This document shows positions 1-7,578 of a DNA stretch of 39,685 bases, piece by piece. This DNA is from Rhizobium sp. L43 (GTDB taxonomy: Bacteria > Pseudomonadota > Alphaproteobacteria > Rhizobiales > Rhizobiaceae), in the NCBI RefSeq assembly GCF_002531725.1, contig NZ_NWSQ01000003.1, positions 1-39,685 of the forward strand, read 5' to 3'. The position numbers and the translations under genes are program-made. The notes beneath the pieces are model-generated. The model ran no database searches. It saw only the letters and a list, made by a program, of their open reading frames with translations, and was not told the origin of the DNA. How positions within the stretch are numbered: position 1 is the first letter of the stretch; each line of letters opens with the position of its first letter.

Positions 1-66
1 CCAGCACCCAGGATGAATCACAATTCTGCTGATTTGGGAATCCCACCTCGATTCCGATAAGCAATG

Positions 67-86
67 AACCGCTCTAGAGTGCGGTT
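67..86. repeat. Short palindrome related to the rhizobial intergenic repeat
   Basis: AACCGC at 67-72 is matched by its exact complement GCGGTT at 81-86, with an 8-base centre. The arms are the same bases that form the arms of the larger repeat near 14402, so this is probably a solitary fragment of that repeat family. It lies 33 bases beyond the stop codon of the first gene and may help end transcription. Nothing else is recognisable in bases 1-118. Confidence 0.45.
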
Positions 87-118
87 GTGCTTGGCACCTT
101 CGCAAGGTCCAAACCTGT

Positions 119-748
119 TTACAAGGAGGTGGGACCCGGCATCAGATCATAGGGATGGCGCCAGCCCGGCATGTTGCTGATACGATCTTTCCAGGCTGCG
201 ATAGCCGGGAAGGCGCTGTGATCGATCCCGGTTTCCTCCGGCATGAAGACGTAGCCCGCCAGAGAGAGGTCTGCGATCGTCAGCCGGTCGCCGACCATGA
301 AGGCCCGGTGCGCCAGGTGTTCGTCAACAATGGCATAGGCAGCTTTGGCCCTCAGTCTCAAAAATTCGACGACGGGCGTCTCGCCGCTCTTCTGGAGGCC
401 ATACATGAACCTCAGCGTCGCGTAGTAGCTCGTGAATTTATGGTTGTCGAAAAGAATCCAACGCATGATGTCGCGCCGTTCTTCGGCTGTCTGTGCCCCA
501 AACTGCCCTGTCACCTCTGACAAGTAGTCCAGGATGATCCCCGATTGGCTGATCTTCGTTTGCCCATGTTCGAGCACAGGCGCCTCGCCCTGTTCGTTTA
601 TGGTTTTTCGCCATTGTTCGGTTCGCGTTTCTCCGCCCAGATAGTCAACGAAAATGCTTTCCCACTCGATGCCGGCCAGCGCAAAGAACAGCGCAACTTT
701 GTAAGAATTCCCCGAGAGAGCGAAACAATGGAGTTTGAAATCAGGCAT
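119..748 (-). CDS. Glutathione S-transferase family protein
   Basis: This 209-residue protein has the standard cytosolic glutathione transferase layout: a thioredoxin-like N-terminal domain (about residues 3-80) and an all-helical C-terminal domain (about 90-200). The N-terminal half has a Ser-rich active-site turn (LSGNSYKV, about 11-18), the cis-proline segment GEAPVLEHG, and the SQSGIILDYL segment that usually holds the gamma-glutamyl group of glutathione. The C-terminal half carries the conserved helix cap DRLTIADLSLAGY. The start is supported by AAGGAG a few bases upstream. The family conjugates glutathione to electrophiles or reduces peroxides in the cytoplasm; the substrate here cannot be told. 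It is monocistronic as far as can be seen. A second, quite different GST lies at 4378-5007. Confidence 0.88.
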   Translation of the reverse strand: MPDFKLHCFALSGNSYKVALFFALAGIEWESIFVDYLGGETRTEQWRKTINEQGEAPVLEHGQTKISQSGIILDYLSEVTGQFGAQTAEERRDIMRWILFDNHKFTSYYATLRFMYGLQKSGETPVVEFLRLRAKAAYAIVDEHLAHRAFMVGDRLTIADLSLAGYVFMPEETGIDHSAFPAIAAWKDRISNMPGWRHPYDLMPGPTSL

Positions 749-853
749 GAAAGCTCCTTATGCAATTCGATAAAGCATGTCTCACAAACGGTGCTGCCGT
801 TTTGATGCCACGAACTTCGGCTCTTGCGAAAGCCGAACCTCGAGCCGGCTACC

Positions 854-1348
854 CTAAGCGATCGACTGCATGTAGCGCATGCCGGTCACCGGACGCGGGG
901 TGAAATCCAGCTGTTCGTAGAAGCGGTGCGCCAGCACGTTTCCGGTGGCGGCACTGACGGAGAGGTAGCCGCAGCCGGCATTGCGGGCGGTCTCGCGGGC
1001 GCGGTCGACGAGCAGTTGGCCGGTGCCGTGGCCGCGATGGCCGTCGCGCACGAAGAGATGGTGCAGATCCATGCCGCGCTTGCCTTCCTGCGCCCTGTAG
1101 AGCGGCACGAGAATGGCGTAGCCGATCAGCCCTTCGCCGGTCTCGGCGACGAGTGCGGTGATCCAGGGCAGCGGGCCGAAGAGGTCGCGCTCCAACTGCT
1201 CCGGCGTCGTGCCCGAGGGATCGCCATGATGGGCGGCGAGCAGGGCGATCATCGCATTGAGTTCGGGCAGGTCGCGCGGCTTGGCGGCGCGGATCGTCAC
1301 CACCGATGGGCGCATCAGTGAAATTTCGCTGTCTTCGATTTCGGTCAT
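854..1348 (-). CDS. GNAT-family N-acetyltransferase
   Basis: A 164-residue acetyl-CoA-dependent acetyltransferase. The acetyl-CoA pyrophosphate loop (motif A) is visible as RDGHRGHGTGQLLV, fitting R/Q-x-x-G-x-G/A, after the beta strand MDLHHLFV. Motif B follows as NVLAHRFYEQLDF near the C-terminus. An in-frame extension to 1426 exists, but I chose the ATG at 1346-1348 because AAAGGA precedes it and because the extra 26 residues are not GNAT-like. The acceptor substrate is unknown. It is divergent from dmeR, and the roughly 260 bases between them hold the dmeRF promoter. No other feature is recognised in that gap. Confidence 0.85.
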   Translation of the reverse strand: MTEIEDSEISLMRPSVVTIRAAKPRDLPELNAMIALLAAHHGDPSGTTPEQLERDLFGPLPWITALVAETGEGLIGYAILVPLYRAQEGKRGMDLHHLFVRDGHRGHGTGQLLVDRARETARNAGCGYLSVSAATGNVLAHRFYEQLDFTPRPVTGMRYMQSIA

Positions 1349-1578
1349 GGTCTTCGCGTCCTTTGATATTCTGCCGTCAGGACGCTGCCGATACAACAAA
1401 GCCGCCTGACGGCGGCTTGTTGACAATATGATCTGTCCGGCCGCCCTTTACAGGTACAGCCAAAAATACGAGCGGCTCTGGTGCGCGTTTTTGATCATGC
1501 AGCATCAATCGTCGGAAATGCGGGATTTGTCAATGGCCGATCGCCGCGCATCGGCAGTGATCCGGTTTCGACTCTTGA

Positions 1579-1598
1579 TAGTATACCCCCCTATGCTA
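1579..1598. promoter_or_regulatory. Predicted DmeR operator (C6-tract inverted repeat)
   Basis: TAGTATA (1579-1585), a run of six C (1586-1591), then TATGCTA (1592-1598). The two heptamers are inverted repeats with one mismatch around the C tract. RcnR-type repressors of the CsoR/RcnR family recognise AT-rich inverted arms around a G/C homopolymer. The site ends 12 bases before the dmeR start codon, so bound repressor would block the promoter or early transcription of dmeR-dmeF. The link to DmeR is inference from architecture and position. Confidence 0.75.
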
Positions 1599-1609
1599 TA
1601 TAAGGGCTC

Positions 1610-1882
1610 ATGTCCCACACCACCCTGCAGAAAAAGAAGCTCATCGCCCGCGTCAGCCGTTTGAAGGGTCAGATGGAGGCCGTCGAGCGAGCGCTCGAGG
1701 CCGAGCGCCCCTGCGGCGAAATCCTGCAGCTGCTCGCCTCCGTCCGCGGCGCCCTGATCGGGCTGACCGGCGAGGTGCTGGACGATCATCTGCGCGAACA
1801 TGTGCTGAATGCCGATGACGACGCCGCCAGGGCAGAAGCGGTCGAGGAAATATCGGAAGTGCTGAGAACCTATATTCGCTGA
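1610..1882 (+). CDS. dmeR: DmeR, Ni/Co-responsive CsoR/RcnR-family repressor
   Basis: A 90-residue all-helical DNA-binding repressor of the CsoR/RcnR (DUF156) family. The metal fingerprint matches RcnR rather than copper-type CsoR: His3, Cys35, His60 and His64 sit at the positions of the nickel/cobalt ligands of E. coli RcnR. The basic N-terminal helix (KKKLIARVSRLKGQ) is the typical DNA contact. The gene is followed after 23 bases by the efflux gene dmeF. In R. leguminosarum the dmeRF operon is known to be induced by nickel and cobalt and to be repressed by DmeR. The start follows AAGGG closely. I expect derepression by Ni(II)/Co(II) through the C-tract operator just upstream. Confidence 0.92.
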   Translation: MSHTTLQKKKLIARVSRLKGQMEAVERALEAERPCGEILQLLASVRGALIGLTGEVLDDHLREHVLNADDDAARAEAVEEISEVLRTYIR

Positions 1883-1905
1883 GTGCCGTGACGAAGGAGC
1901 CTGTA

Positions 1906-2898
1906 ATGCGTGCCGGAATCGACAAGGCTGGAATGGATGCCCTGGAACATGATCATGTTTTCCTCGGCGACGATCATGCGGTGAACGAGCGGCGCATCTG
2001 GCTGGTGATCGCCCTGACGGCGGTGATGATGGTGGCGGAAATCGCCGCCGGCACGGCCTACGGCTCGATGGCGCTGGTCGCCGATGGCTGGCACATGTCG
2101 ACCCATGCCAGCGCGCTGCTGATTTCGGCGCTCGCCTATCTCTTCGCCCGCAAGCAGGCGCGCAACCCGCGTTTCACCTTCGGCACCGGCAAGCTCGGCG
2201 ATCTCGCCGGTTTCGCCAGCGCCATTATCCTGGCGCTGATCGCCCTGCTGATGGCCTGGGAAAGCTGGCTGCGCCTTTCAAACCCGGTGCCGATCGGTTT
2301 TGCCCAGGCGATCGCCGTGGCGGTGATCGGCCTTGCCGTCAATCTGATCAGCGCCTGGCTGCTGGCCGGCGGCGGCCCTGATCACGCGCATCACGCGCAT
2401 GGCCATCATGCCGCGCATCACCACGGCCACCACCATCATGGCGATCATGCCCACCATGATCACCACGCAAAGCCCGGCGACAACAATATCCGCGCCGCCT
2501 ATCTGCATGTCATCGCCGATGCCATGACCTCCGTGCTCGCCATCGCCGCGCTGACGCTCGGCAGCCTTTACGGCTGGCTCTGGCTCGATCCCATCATGGG
2601 CATCGTCGGCGGCCTGGTCATCGCCAACTGGTCCTGGAGCCTGATGAAATCTTCGGGCGGCGTTCTTCTCGATGTCGTCCCGCACGGCGAGACGCTGCCG
2701 GCCGAAATCCGCCACGCGATCGAGACTGGGGAAGACCGGATCACCGATCTGCATGTCTGGCAGGTCGGCCCCGGCCATCATGCCGCCATCGTTGCCGTCG
2801 TCACCGCGACGCCGCGCGAGCCGGCCTTCTACAAGGACAGGCTTTCGGCGCTGACGGAATTGTCGCATGTGACGGTTGAGGTCACGCGCGCCGCGTAA
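1906..2898 (+). CDS. dmeF: DmeF, cation diffusion facilitator (Co/Ni efflux)
   Basis: A 330-residue inner-membrane metal/proton antiporter of the cation diffusion facilitator family, with about six membrane helices. Metal-site residues are visible in helix 2 (ADGWHMSTHA) and helix 5 (HVIADAMTS). Between helices 4 and 5 lies a His-rich cytoplasmic loop with 18 histidines in residues 159-187, typical of DmeF-type transporters. A C-terminal ferredoxin-like domain follows (ITDLHVWQVGPGHHA). A GTG at 1888 is in frame, but the ATG at 1906 has AAGGAG six bases upstream, so I use it. It is cotranscribed with dmeR. Its known role in Rhizobium and Cupriavidus is export of cobalt and nickel from the cytoplasm. 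Confidence 0.93.
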   Translation: MRAGIDKAGMDALEHDHVFLGDDHAVNERRIWLVIALTAVMMVAEIAAGTAYGSMALVADGWHMSTHASALLISALAYLFARKQARNPRFTFGTGKLGDLAGFASAIILALIALLMAWESWLRLSNPVPIGFAQAIAVAVIGLAVNLISAWLLAGGGPDHAHHAHGHHAAHHHGHHHHGDHAHHDHHAKPGDNNIRAAYLHVIADAMTSVLAIAALTLGSLYGWLWLDPIMGIVGGLVIANWSWSLMKSSGGVLLDVVPHGETLPAEIRHAIETGEDRITDLHVWQVGPGHHAAIVAVVTATPREPAFYKDRLSALTELSHVTVEVTRAA

Positions 2899-2947
2899 TC
2901 GAGGGGCGGGGGGCGTAAACGCGCTGCAGCGGACGACATCGTCGCGC

Positions 2948-3004
2948 GACGGCGACAAACTCGCAAGACGGCGACAAACTCGCACGACGGCGACAAAGTC
3001 GCCG
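2948..3004 (+). repeat. Three tandem 19-bp direct repeats
   Basis: Three head-to-tail 19-base units at 2948-2966, 2967-2985 and 2986-3004, each beginning GACGGCGACAAA. Units 1 and 2 differ only at the last base. Unit 3 has a few changes at its 3' end. They lie between dmeF and the beta-lactamase start, 62 bases before that start, where a promoter or operator would be expected. Function is unknown; direct repeats here could be a regulator binding array. Confidence 0.7.
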
Positions 3005-3066
3005 TGGGAACGAGATGCCGCCGCAATCTCGCCTTAGCTCTGTTCTCCGACTCGCCGGAGGATGTT

Positions 3067-3981
3067 ATGAATCTCAGCCTTACTCGCCGCTTGCTGCTCG
3101 GCTCGGCGCTTTGCCTGCCTGTTTTGGGCCTGTCCGCCAATGCTGAGGATGGGCCTGAGGATGGGGCCGCGGGGAAGGTCGAGGAGGGTGACGACAACAT
3201 CCAGCGTCGCCTTGCCGAGCTGGAAAAACGCACCGGCGGCCGCCTCGGCGTCTCGGTGCTCGACACCCAGACAAGCATCTCCTTCGGCTATCGCGGCAGC
3301 GAGGCCTTTCCGATGTGCAGCACCTTCAAGGCGCTGGCCGCGGGCTTCGTGCTTGCCCGCGCCGACAAGGGCGAGGAGAAGCTCGACCGGCGGGTGAGCT
3401 ACGGCAAGGATAAGCTCGTCGACTATTCGCCGCTCAGCGAAAAACACGCCGGCGCCGACGGCATGACGATCGCCGAACTCTGCGAGGCGGCGGTGACGGT
3501 CAGCGACAATACCGCCGGCAATCTGCTGCTCGAAAGCTTCGGCGGGCCGGTGGCGCTGACCGACTGGTTGCGCTCGATCGGCGACGGCACGACGCGTCTC
3601 GACCGCACCGAACCGACGCTGAACGAGGGCAAAAAGGGCGATCCGCGCGACACCACGACACCGGATGCGATGCTCGACACGCTCGGCAACCTGACGCTCG
3701 GCTCGGTGCTTGCCGAAGCCTCCTGCGACAGACTGATCGCCTGGCTGGTGGCAAGCACGACCGGCGGCGAGCGGCTGAGGGCCGGCCTGCCGGCGGAGTG
3801 GAAGGTCGGCGACAAGACCGGCACCGGCCCGAACGGCTCCCTCGGCGATATCGCGGTCATCTGGCCGCCCGACCGCGGCCCGATCGTCGCCGCCGTCTAT
3901 ATCGCCGAGGCGACCGCGCCGGTGAAGGATCTCAACCCGGTCTTCGCCGAGGTTGGGCGTATGATCATCGAGATGGTGTGA
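3067..3981 (+). CDS. Class A beta-lactamase
   Basis: A 304-residue periplasmic serine beta-lactamase. All class A motifs are present: the catalytic Ser-x-x-Lys (STFK, 85-88), SDN (146-148), the omega-loop glutamate in EPTLN (Glu182, Ambler 166) and KTG (250-252). A cysteine precedes the catalytic serine (Ambler 69), but the partner position 238 is Gly, so no KPC-type disulfide is expected. The N-terminus (LTRRLLLGSAL) has a twin-arginine, so Tat export is plausible. An unusual acidic, Gly-rich stretch (about 27-43) lies between leader and enzyme. The start is set by GGAGG five bases before ATG; an earlier in-frame GTG at 3004 lacks one and would spoil the leader. Substrate range cannot be read from sequence. 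Confidence 0.92.
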   Translation: MNLSLTRRLLLGSALCLPVLGLSANAEDGPEDGAAGKVEEGDDNIQRRLAELEKRTGGRLGVSVLDTQTSISFGYRGSEAFPMCSTFKALAAGFVLARADKGEEKLDRRVSYGKDKLVDYSPLSEKHAGADGMTIAELCEAAVTVSDNTAGNLLLESFGGPVALTDWLRSIGDGTTRLDRTEPTLNEGKKGDPRDTTTPDAMLDTLGNLTLGSVLAEASCDRLIAWLVASTTGGERLRAGLPAEWKVGDKTGTGPNGSLGDIAVIWPPDRGPIVAAVYIAEATAPVKDLNPVFAEVGRMIIEMV

Positions 3982-4070
3982 AGCATTGGACATGCGGCAG
4001 AGGGTGTAGGATTTTGCGCCAAATGAGCCGTGACCCATTGATCACGCACGTTGTGTCCCGTGCCAACTTC

Positions 4071-4093
4071 GTCACCGAGTTAGTGACTTTTTT
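4071..4093 (+). terminator. Weak rho-independent terminator after the beta-lactamase
   Basis: GTCAC (4071-4075) and GTGAC (4083-4087) form a five-base stem with a seven-base loop, followed directly by six T residues. It is short but correctly placed about 90 bases after the beta-lactamase stop. It overlaps the end of the small minus-strand ORF at 4080-4268. Confidence 0.4.
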
Positions 4094-4268
4094 GATATAT
4101 TTCGAACAAAAGGGACAACACAAAGCCTATTGCAAACAACATCAAAAAGGAGCGCAACGAATGTTCAAATTCAGAGGTTTTGAAGATGATTTCCCACAGT
4201 CGCTGTCCTCCAATGATTGTCAAACTTATCAAAAACGACCGTAAAGCAACTAAAAGGAATGTATTCAT
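4080..4268 (-). CDS. Small hypothetical two-helix membrane protein
   Basis: A possible 62-residue protein with two hydrophobic segments (about residues 4-20 and 41-56) joined by a charged linker (IIFKTSEFEHSLRSF), ending in FEIYQKSH. The ATG is preceded by CAGGAG about nine bases upstream, and the hydrophobic/charged pattern looks like a real membrane protein. I do not recognise a family. Its codons are much richer in A and T than those of its neighbours, which suggests recent transfer or an accessory gene. It sits alone in the 396-base gap between the beta-lactamase and the second GST. The alternative is a chance ORF in an AT-rich spacer. Confidence 0.45.
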   Translation of the reverse strand: MNTFLLVALRSFLISLTIIGGQRLWEIIFKTSEFEHSLRSFLMLFAIGFVLSLLFEIYQKSH

Positions 4269-4377
4269 CGCTTAATGCTCCTGATTGAAGGCCGGTCAAA
4301 CGCCTTTGGCATTCAACCGGCACCAGCGATTTAGCTAGGCGAGTCTGCAGCATGACTGCCGAATCCGCGGATTTCGT

Positions 4378-5007
4378 TTATTTATCACCCGCCGCGAAAT
4401 GTGCCATCTGGCCGTCATACGCTCTTTTGAAAGCCGGACGCGCGCAGGCGCGATCGATGTAGGAGCGCAATGCCGGATACTCGCCGGCGGCTCTGACCTT
4501 CGGCACACGAAGCGCATCCGTCATCAGGATATCGGCTGCAGTGAATTGTCCGGCGGCAAGCCATTCGCGCTGCGCCAGTACGGCTTCCAGGTGTTGCAAG
4601 CGCTGGAGCAGCCAACCGTCGAGCGGGTTGTTCGTGTCCTTGGACAGGCCGATGAACCACCAGGGGACCGAAACCATCTCGATCGAATTGAGCGCGGCAA
4701 TCGTCCATTCCAGCGTCGCCGCCTCGCCCTTGGGGTCGCGCGGCATCAACTTTTCGCTTTTTCGCGCCAGATAGAGAAGACAGGCGCCGCTTTCGAAAAC
4801 GGTAATGTCTCCGTCCTCGATGAACGGCACTTGGCCAAAGGGCTGGCGCGCGAAATGCTCCGGTCCGCGGTCATGGAAGGAGACCGACTTGACGTCGTAT
4901 CTGAGGCCGGCCTCTTCACATGCCCAGCGCAATCGGATGTCTCGCACATGACCGCGGGGGCCAGGTGGCACCCAATCATATGTCCAGATCGTCAACGCCT
5001 CGGTCAT
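4378..5007 (-). CDS. Glutathione S-transferase family protein
   Basis: A 209-residue protein with the GST fold: thioredoxin-like domain (about 5-85) with the cis-proline segment GQVPFIEDGD and the glutathione-holding FESGACLLYLA, then a helical domain (about 90-200) with GQFTAADILMTDALR. It differs strongly from the GST at 119-748, with an N-terminus resembling soluble eukaryote-like GSTs (WVPPGPRGHVRDIRLRWACEEAG). GGAGGAAC before the ATG supports the start. Substrate unknown. It stands 90 bases beyond the start of gcd, on the same strand, and could be read from the gcd transcript. Confidence 0.87.
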   Translation of the reverse strand: MTEALTIWTYDWVPPGPRGHVRDIRLRWACEEAGLRYDVKSVSFHDRGPEHFARQPFGQVPFIEDGDITVFESGACLLYLARKSEKLMPRDPKGEAATLEWTIAALNSIEMVSVPWWFIGLSKDTNNPLDGWLLQRLQHLEAVLAQREWLAAGQFTAADILMTDALRVPKVRAAGEYPALRSYIDRACARPAFKRAYDGQMAHFAAGDK

Positions 5008-5097
5008 GTCGTTCCTCCACGTGCGCGGCTCACAGATTACATCTCTCGATTGTCCCGTTCAATCGACCGGAATGTGGTTTCCAAGCGCAGCTCCCCA

Positions 5098-7437
5098 TCA
5101 CGGCAGCGTATAGGCGATCACATAATCGCCGGGCGTGGTGCCGACTGACCCGTGGCCGCCGGCGACCATGACGACATATTGTTTGTTGTCATCGGCCGTA
5201 TAGGTCATCGGCGTCGCCTGGCCGCCGGCGGGAAGCCGCGCCTGCCAGAGCTCGCGTCCGTTCGTCACATCGTAAGCGCGCAGATAGTTGTCGACTGCAG
5301 CGCCAAGGAAGGCGACGCCGCCTTTGGTCAGCATCGGTCCGCCGATGCCGGGCACGCCCACCTTGAAGGGCAAGGGCAACGGCGTCATGTCGTGCACGGT
5401 GCCGTTCTTGTGCATATAGGCGATCTTGCCGGTGCGCAGATCGACGCCGGCGACATAGCCCCACGGCGGCGCCTGGCAGGGGATTTTCAAGAGCCCGAGG
5501 AAAGGCCCCATGAAGACGCCGTAGGGTGCGCCGTCATTGCGGTTCAGCCCCTGTTCGCTGCCCTTCTCGTCCTGGCCCCTCCGCGGAATGTCGGCGGCCG
5601 GCACCAGACGCGAGGTGAAGGCGAGGTAGGTCGGCATGCCGAACATGATCTGCCGCTCCGGATCCACCGCCACCGAGCCCCAGTTGAAGGTGCCGAAATT
5701 GCCAGGATAGACGATCGTTCCCTTGAGCGAAGGCGGCGTATAGCGGCCCTCGTAATAGTAACGATGGAAGTCGATGCGGCAGGCGAGCTGGTCGAACAGC
5801 GACACGCCCCACATGTCCTTTTCCTTCAGCGGCTCGGGCGAGAAGGTGAGGTCGGAAATCGGCTGCGTCGGCGAGGTATGATCGCCGGTGATCGCTCCAT
5901 CCGGCGCCGGGATTTCCTTGACCGGGATGATCGGCTCGCCGCTGCGCCGGTCGAGCACATAGAGATCGCCCTGCTTGGTCGGGCCGACAAGGGCGGGAAC
6001 CACGGTGCCGTCCTGCTTCGTCAGGTCGATCAGGACAGGCTGGGCCGGCACGTCCATGTCCCAGAGATCGTGATGCACGGTCTGGCGCACCCAGCGCAGC
6101 TGGCCGGTAGCGATATCGAGCGCGACGATTGAGGAGGAGAATTTCTCGACATTGTCGCTGCGGCCGATGCCGAGCTGGTCGGGCACCTGGTTGCCGAGCG
6201 GGATGTAGACCATCCCGAGCGCTTCGTCGACGCTGAAGACCGACCAGCTGTTCGGCGAGTTGGTCGTGTAGGTCTGACCCTCGGGGATCGGCGTCGTTAC
6301 GTCGGGATTGCCGGAATCCCAGTTCCAGAGCAGCGCGCCGGTCTTGATGTCGAAGGCGCGGATGACGCCGGATTGTTCCTCAGTCGAATAATTGTCGTTC
6401 ACCGCCCCGCCGACGATGATCTTGCCCGCCACCGCAACCGGCGGCGAGGTGGAGTAATAATAGCCGGCCGGATTGTAACGCATGCCGGTTTCCAGATGCA
6501 GCACGCCCTGGTCGGCAAAAGCGGTGCAGATCTTTCCATCCGCCGCATCGAGCGCGATCAGCCGCGCGTCCGATGTCGGCAGGTAGACGCGCTCGGCGCA
6601 GGGCTGGCCGGCGGCGACATCGGGATCGGCATAATAGGTGACGCCGCGGCAGGTCTGGTGCTGCCGGTTGGGGTTCATGCCGGAGTTGGCGTTGTATTTC
6701 CATTTCTCCTTGCCTGTTTTCGCGTCGAGCGCGATCGCCCAGTTGTGCGGGGTACAGAGATAGAGCGTGTCCTTCACCTTGAGCGGCGTCACCTGATAGG
6801 TCGTCTCGCTAATATCCTCCGGCCGCTTGACGTCGCCGGTCTGGTATCGCCACACCTCCTTGAGGGTGGAGACGTTTTCGGCGGTGATCTGGTCGAGCGG
6901 CGAATAACGCTGGCCGAAAGGCGTGCGGCCATATTGATGCCATTCGCCATCCGGCACGCTGCCGCCGAAGGCGGGGCTGGCGGCGACCTTATCGGTCGGC
7001 AGCTCGCCGGCGAGATCGTGCGGGTCCCTCGTCATCGAATAGAGGGCGACGAGGATGGCGAGGATGACGGGCACGGCGAGCGGCCAGGGATTGGCGCCAT
7101 AGGTGAAGCCGGTCGGGCTGCGCAGGCCGAGCGGCCGGCGAATCCAGGGCGTCAGCAGCCAGAGCCCGAGCAGGATGATCATGCCGCCGCGCGGCCCCAG
7201 CTGCCACCAGTCGAAGCCGACCTCCCACACCGCCCAGGCGAGTGCCGAGACGACGAGCACCGCATAGACCCAGAGCGCCACCGCCTTGCGCATCAACAGC
7301 AGTCCGGCGGTGATCAGGAACATCAGCCCGGCGAACAGATAGAAGACGCTGCCGCCGAGCGTGACGAGCCACAGCCCGCCGCCGCCGAGCGCCAGCCCGA
7401 TGACGATGAAGAAGATGGAGGTGATGACGATCGCCAT
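5098..7437 (-). CDS. gcd: Membrane-bound PQQ-dependent glucose dehydrogenase
   Basis: A 779-residue quinoprotein that oxidises glucose to gluconolactone in the periplasm and passes electrons to ubiquinone (EC 1.1.5.2). Residues 1-140 hold about five membrane helices, as in E. coli Gcd. The rest is the eight-bladed PQQ beta-propeller, starting with the typical DGEWHQYGRTPFGQRYSPLDQI. Tryptophan-docking-type repeats such as ALDAKTGKEKWKYN and AYDVTNGRELWQARLP are visible, as is the active-site region TGDHTSPTQPISD. Length matches the family. The start follows GGGAG. No PQQ biosynthesis genes are in the window, so cofactor must come from elsewhere. In rhizobia this enzyme often underlies gluconate production and phosphate solubilisation. 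Confidence 0.95.
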   Translation of the reverse strand: MAIVITSIFFIVIGLALGGGGLWLVTLGGSVFYLFAGLMFLITAGLLLMRKAVALWVYAVLVVSALAWAVWEVGFDWWQLGPRGGMIILLGLWLLTPWIRRPLGLRSPTGFTYGANPWPLAVPVILAILVALYSMTRDPHDLAGELPTDKVAASPAFGGSVPDGEWHQYGRTPFGQRYSPLDQITAENVSTLKEVWRYQTGDVKRPEDISETTYQVTPLKVKDTLYLCTPHNWAIALDAKTGKEKWKYNANSGMNPNRQHQTCRGVTYYADPDVAAGQPCAERVYLPTSDARLIALDAADGKICTAFADQGVLHLETGMRYNPAGYYYSTSPPVAVAGKIIVGGAVNDNYSTEEQSGVIRAFDIKTGALLWNWDSGNPDVTTPIPEGQTYTTNSPNSWSVFSVDEALGMVYIPLGNQVPDQLGIGRSDNVEKFSSSIVALDIATGQLRWVRQTVHHDLWDMDVPAQPVLIDLTKQDGTVVPALVGPTKQGDLYVLDRRSGEPIIPVKEIPAPDGAITGDHTSPTQPISDLTFSPEPLKEKDMWGVSLFDQLACRIDFHRYYYEGRYTPPSLKGTIVYPGNFGTFNWGSVAVDPERQIMFGMPTYLAFTSRLVPAADIPRRGQDEKGSEQGLNRNDGAPYGVFMGPFLGLLKIPCQAPPWGYVAGVDLRTGKIAYMHKNGTVHDMTPLPLPFKVGVPGIGGPMLTKGGVAFLGAAVDNYLRAYDVTNGRELWQARLPAGGQATPMTYTADDNKQYVVMVAGGHGSVGTTPGDYVIAYTLP

Positions 7438-7578
7438 AAGGCTGTCTCCCGCTGAGGTTCGCCGGGTGAGGGATCGACGGAAAAGTCCCGCCGATCAGCC
7501 AGATAGCGCGAAGGAGATGCCTTTCAACGGCCACAATTGCCGCAGGCTGTCGTCACGGTACGGTTGTATTGGACCCGC

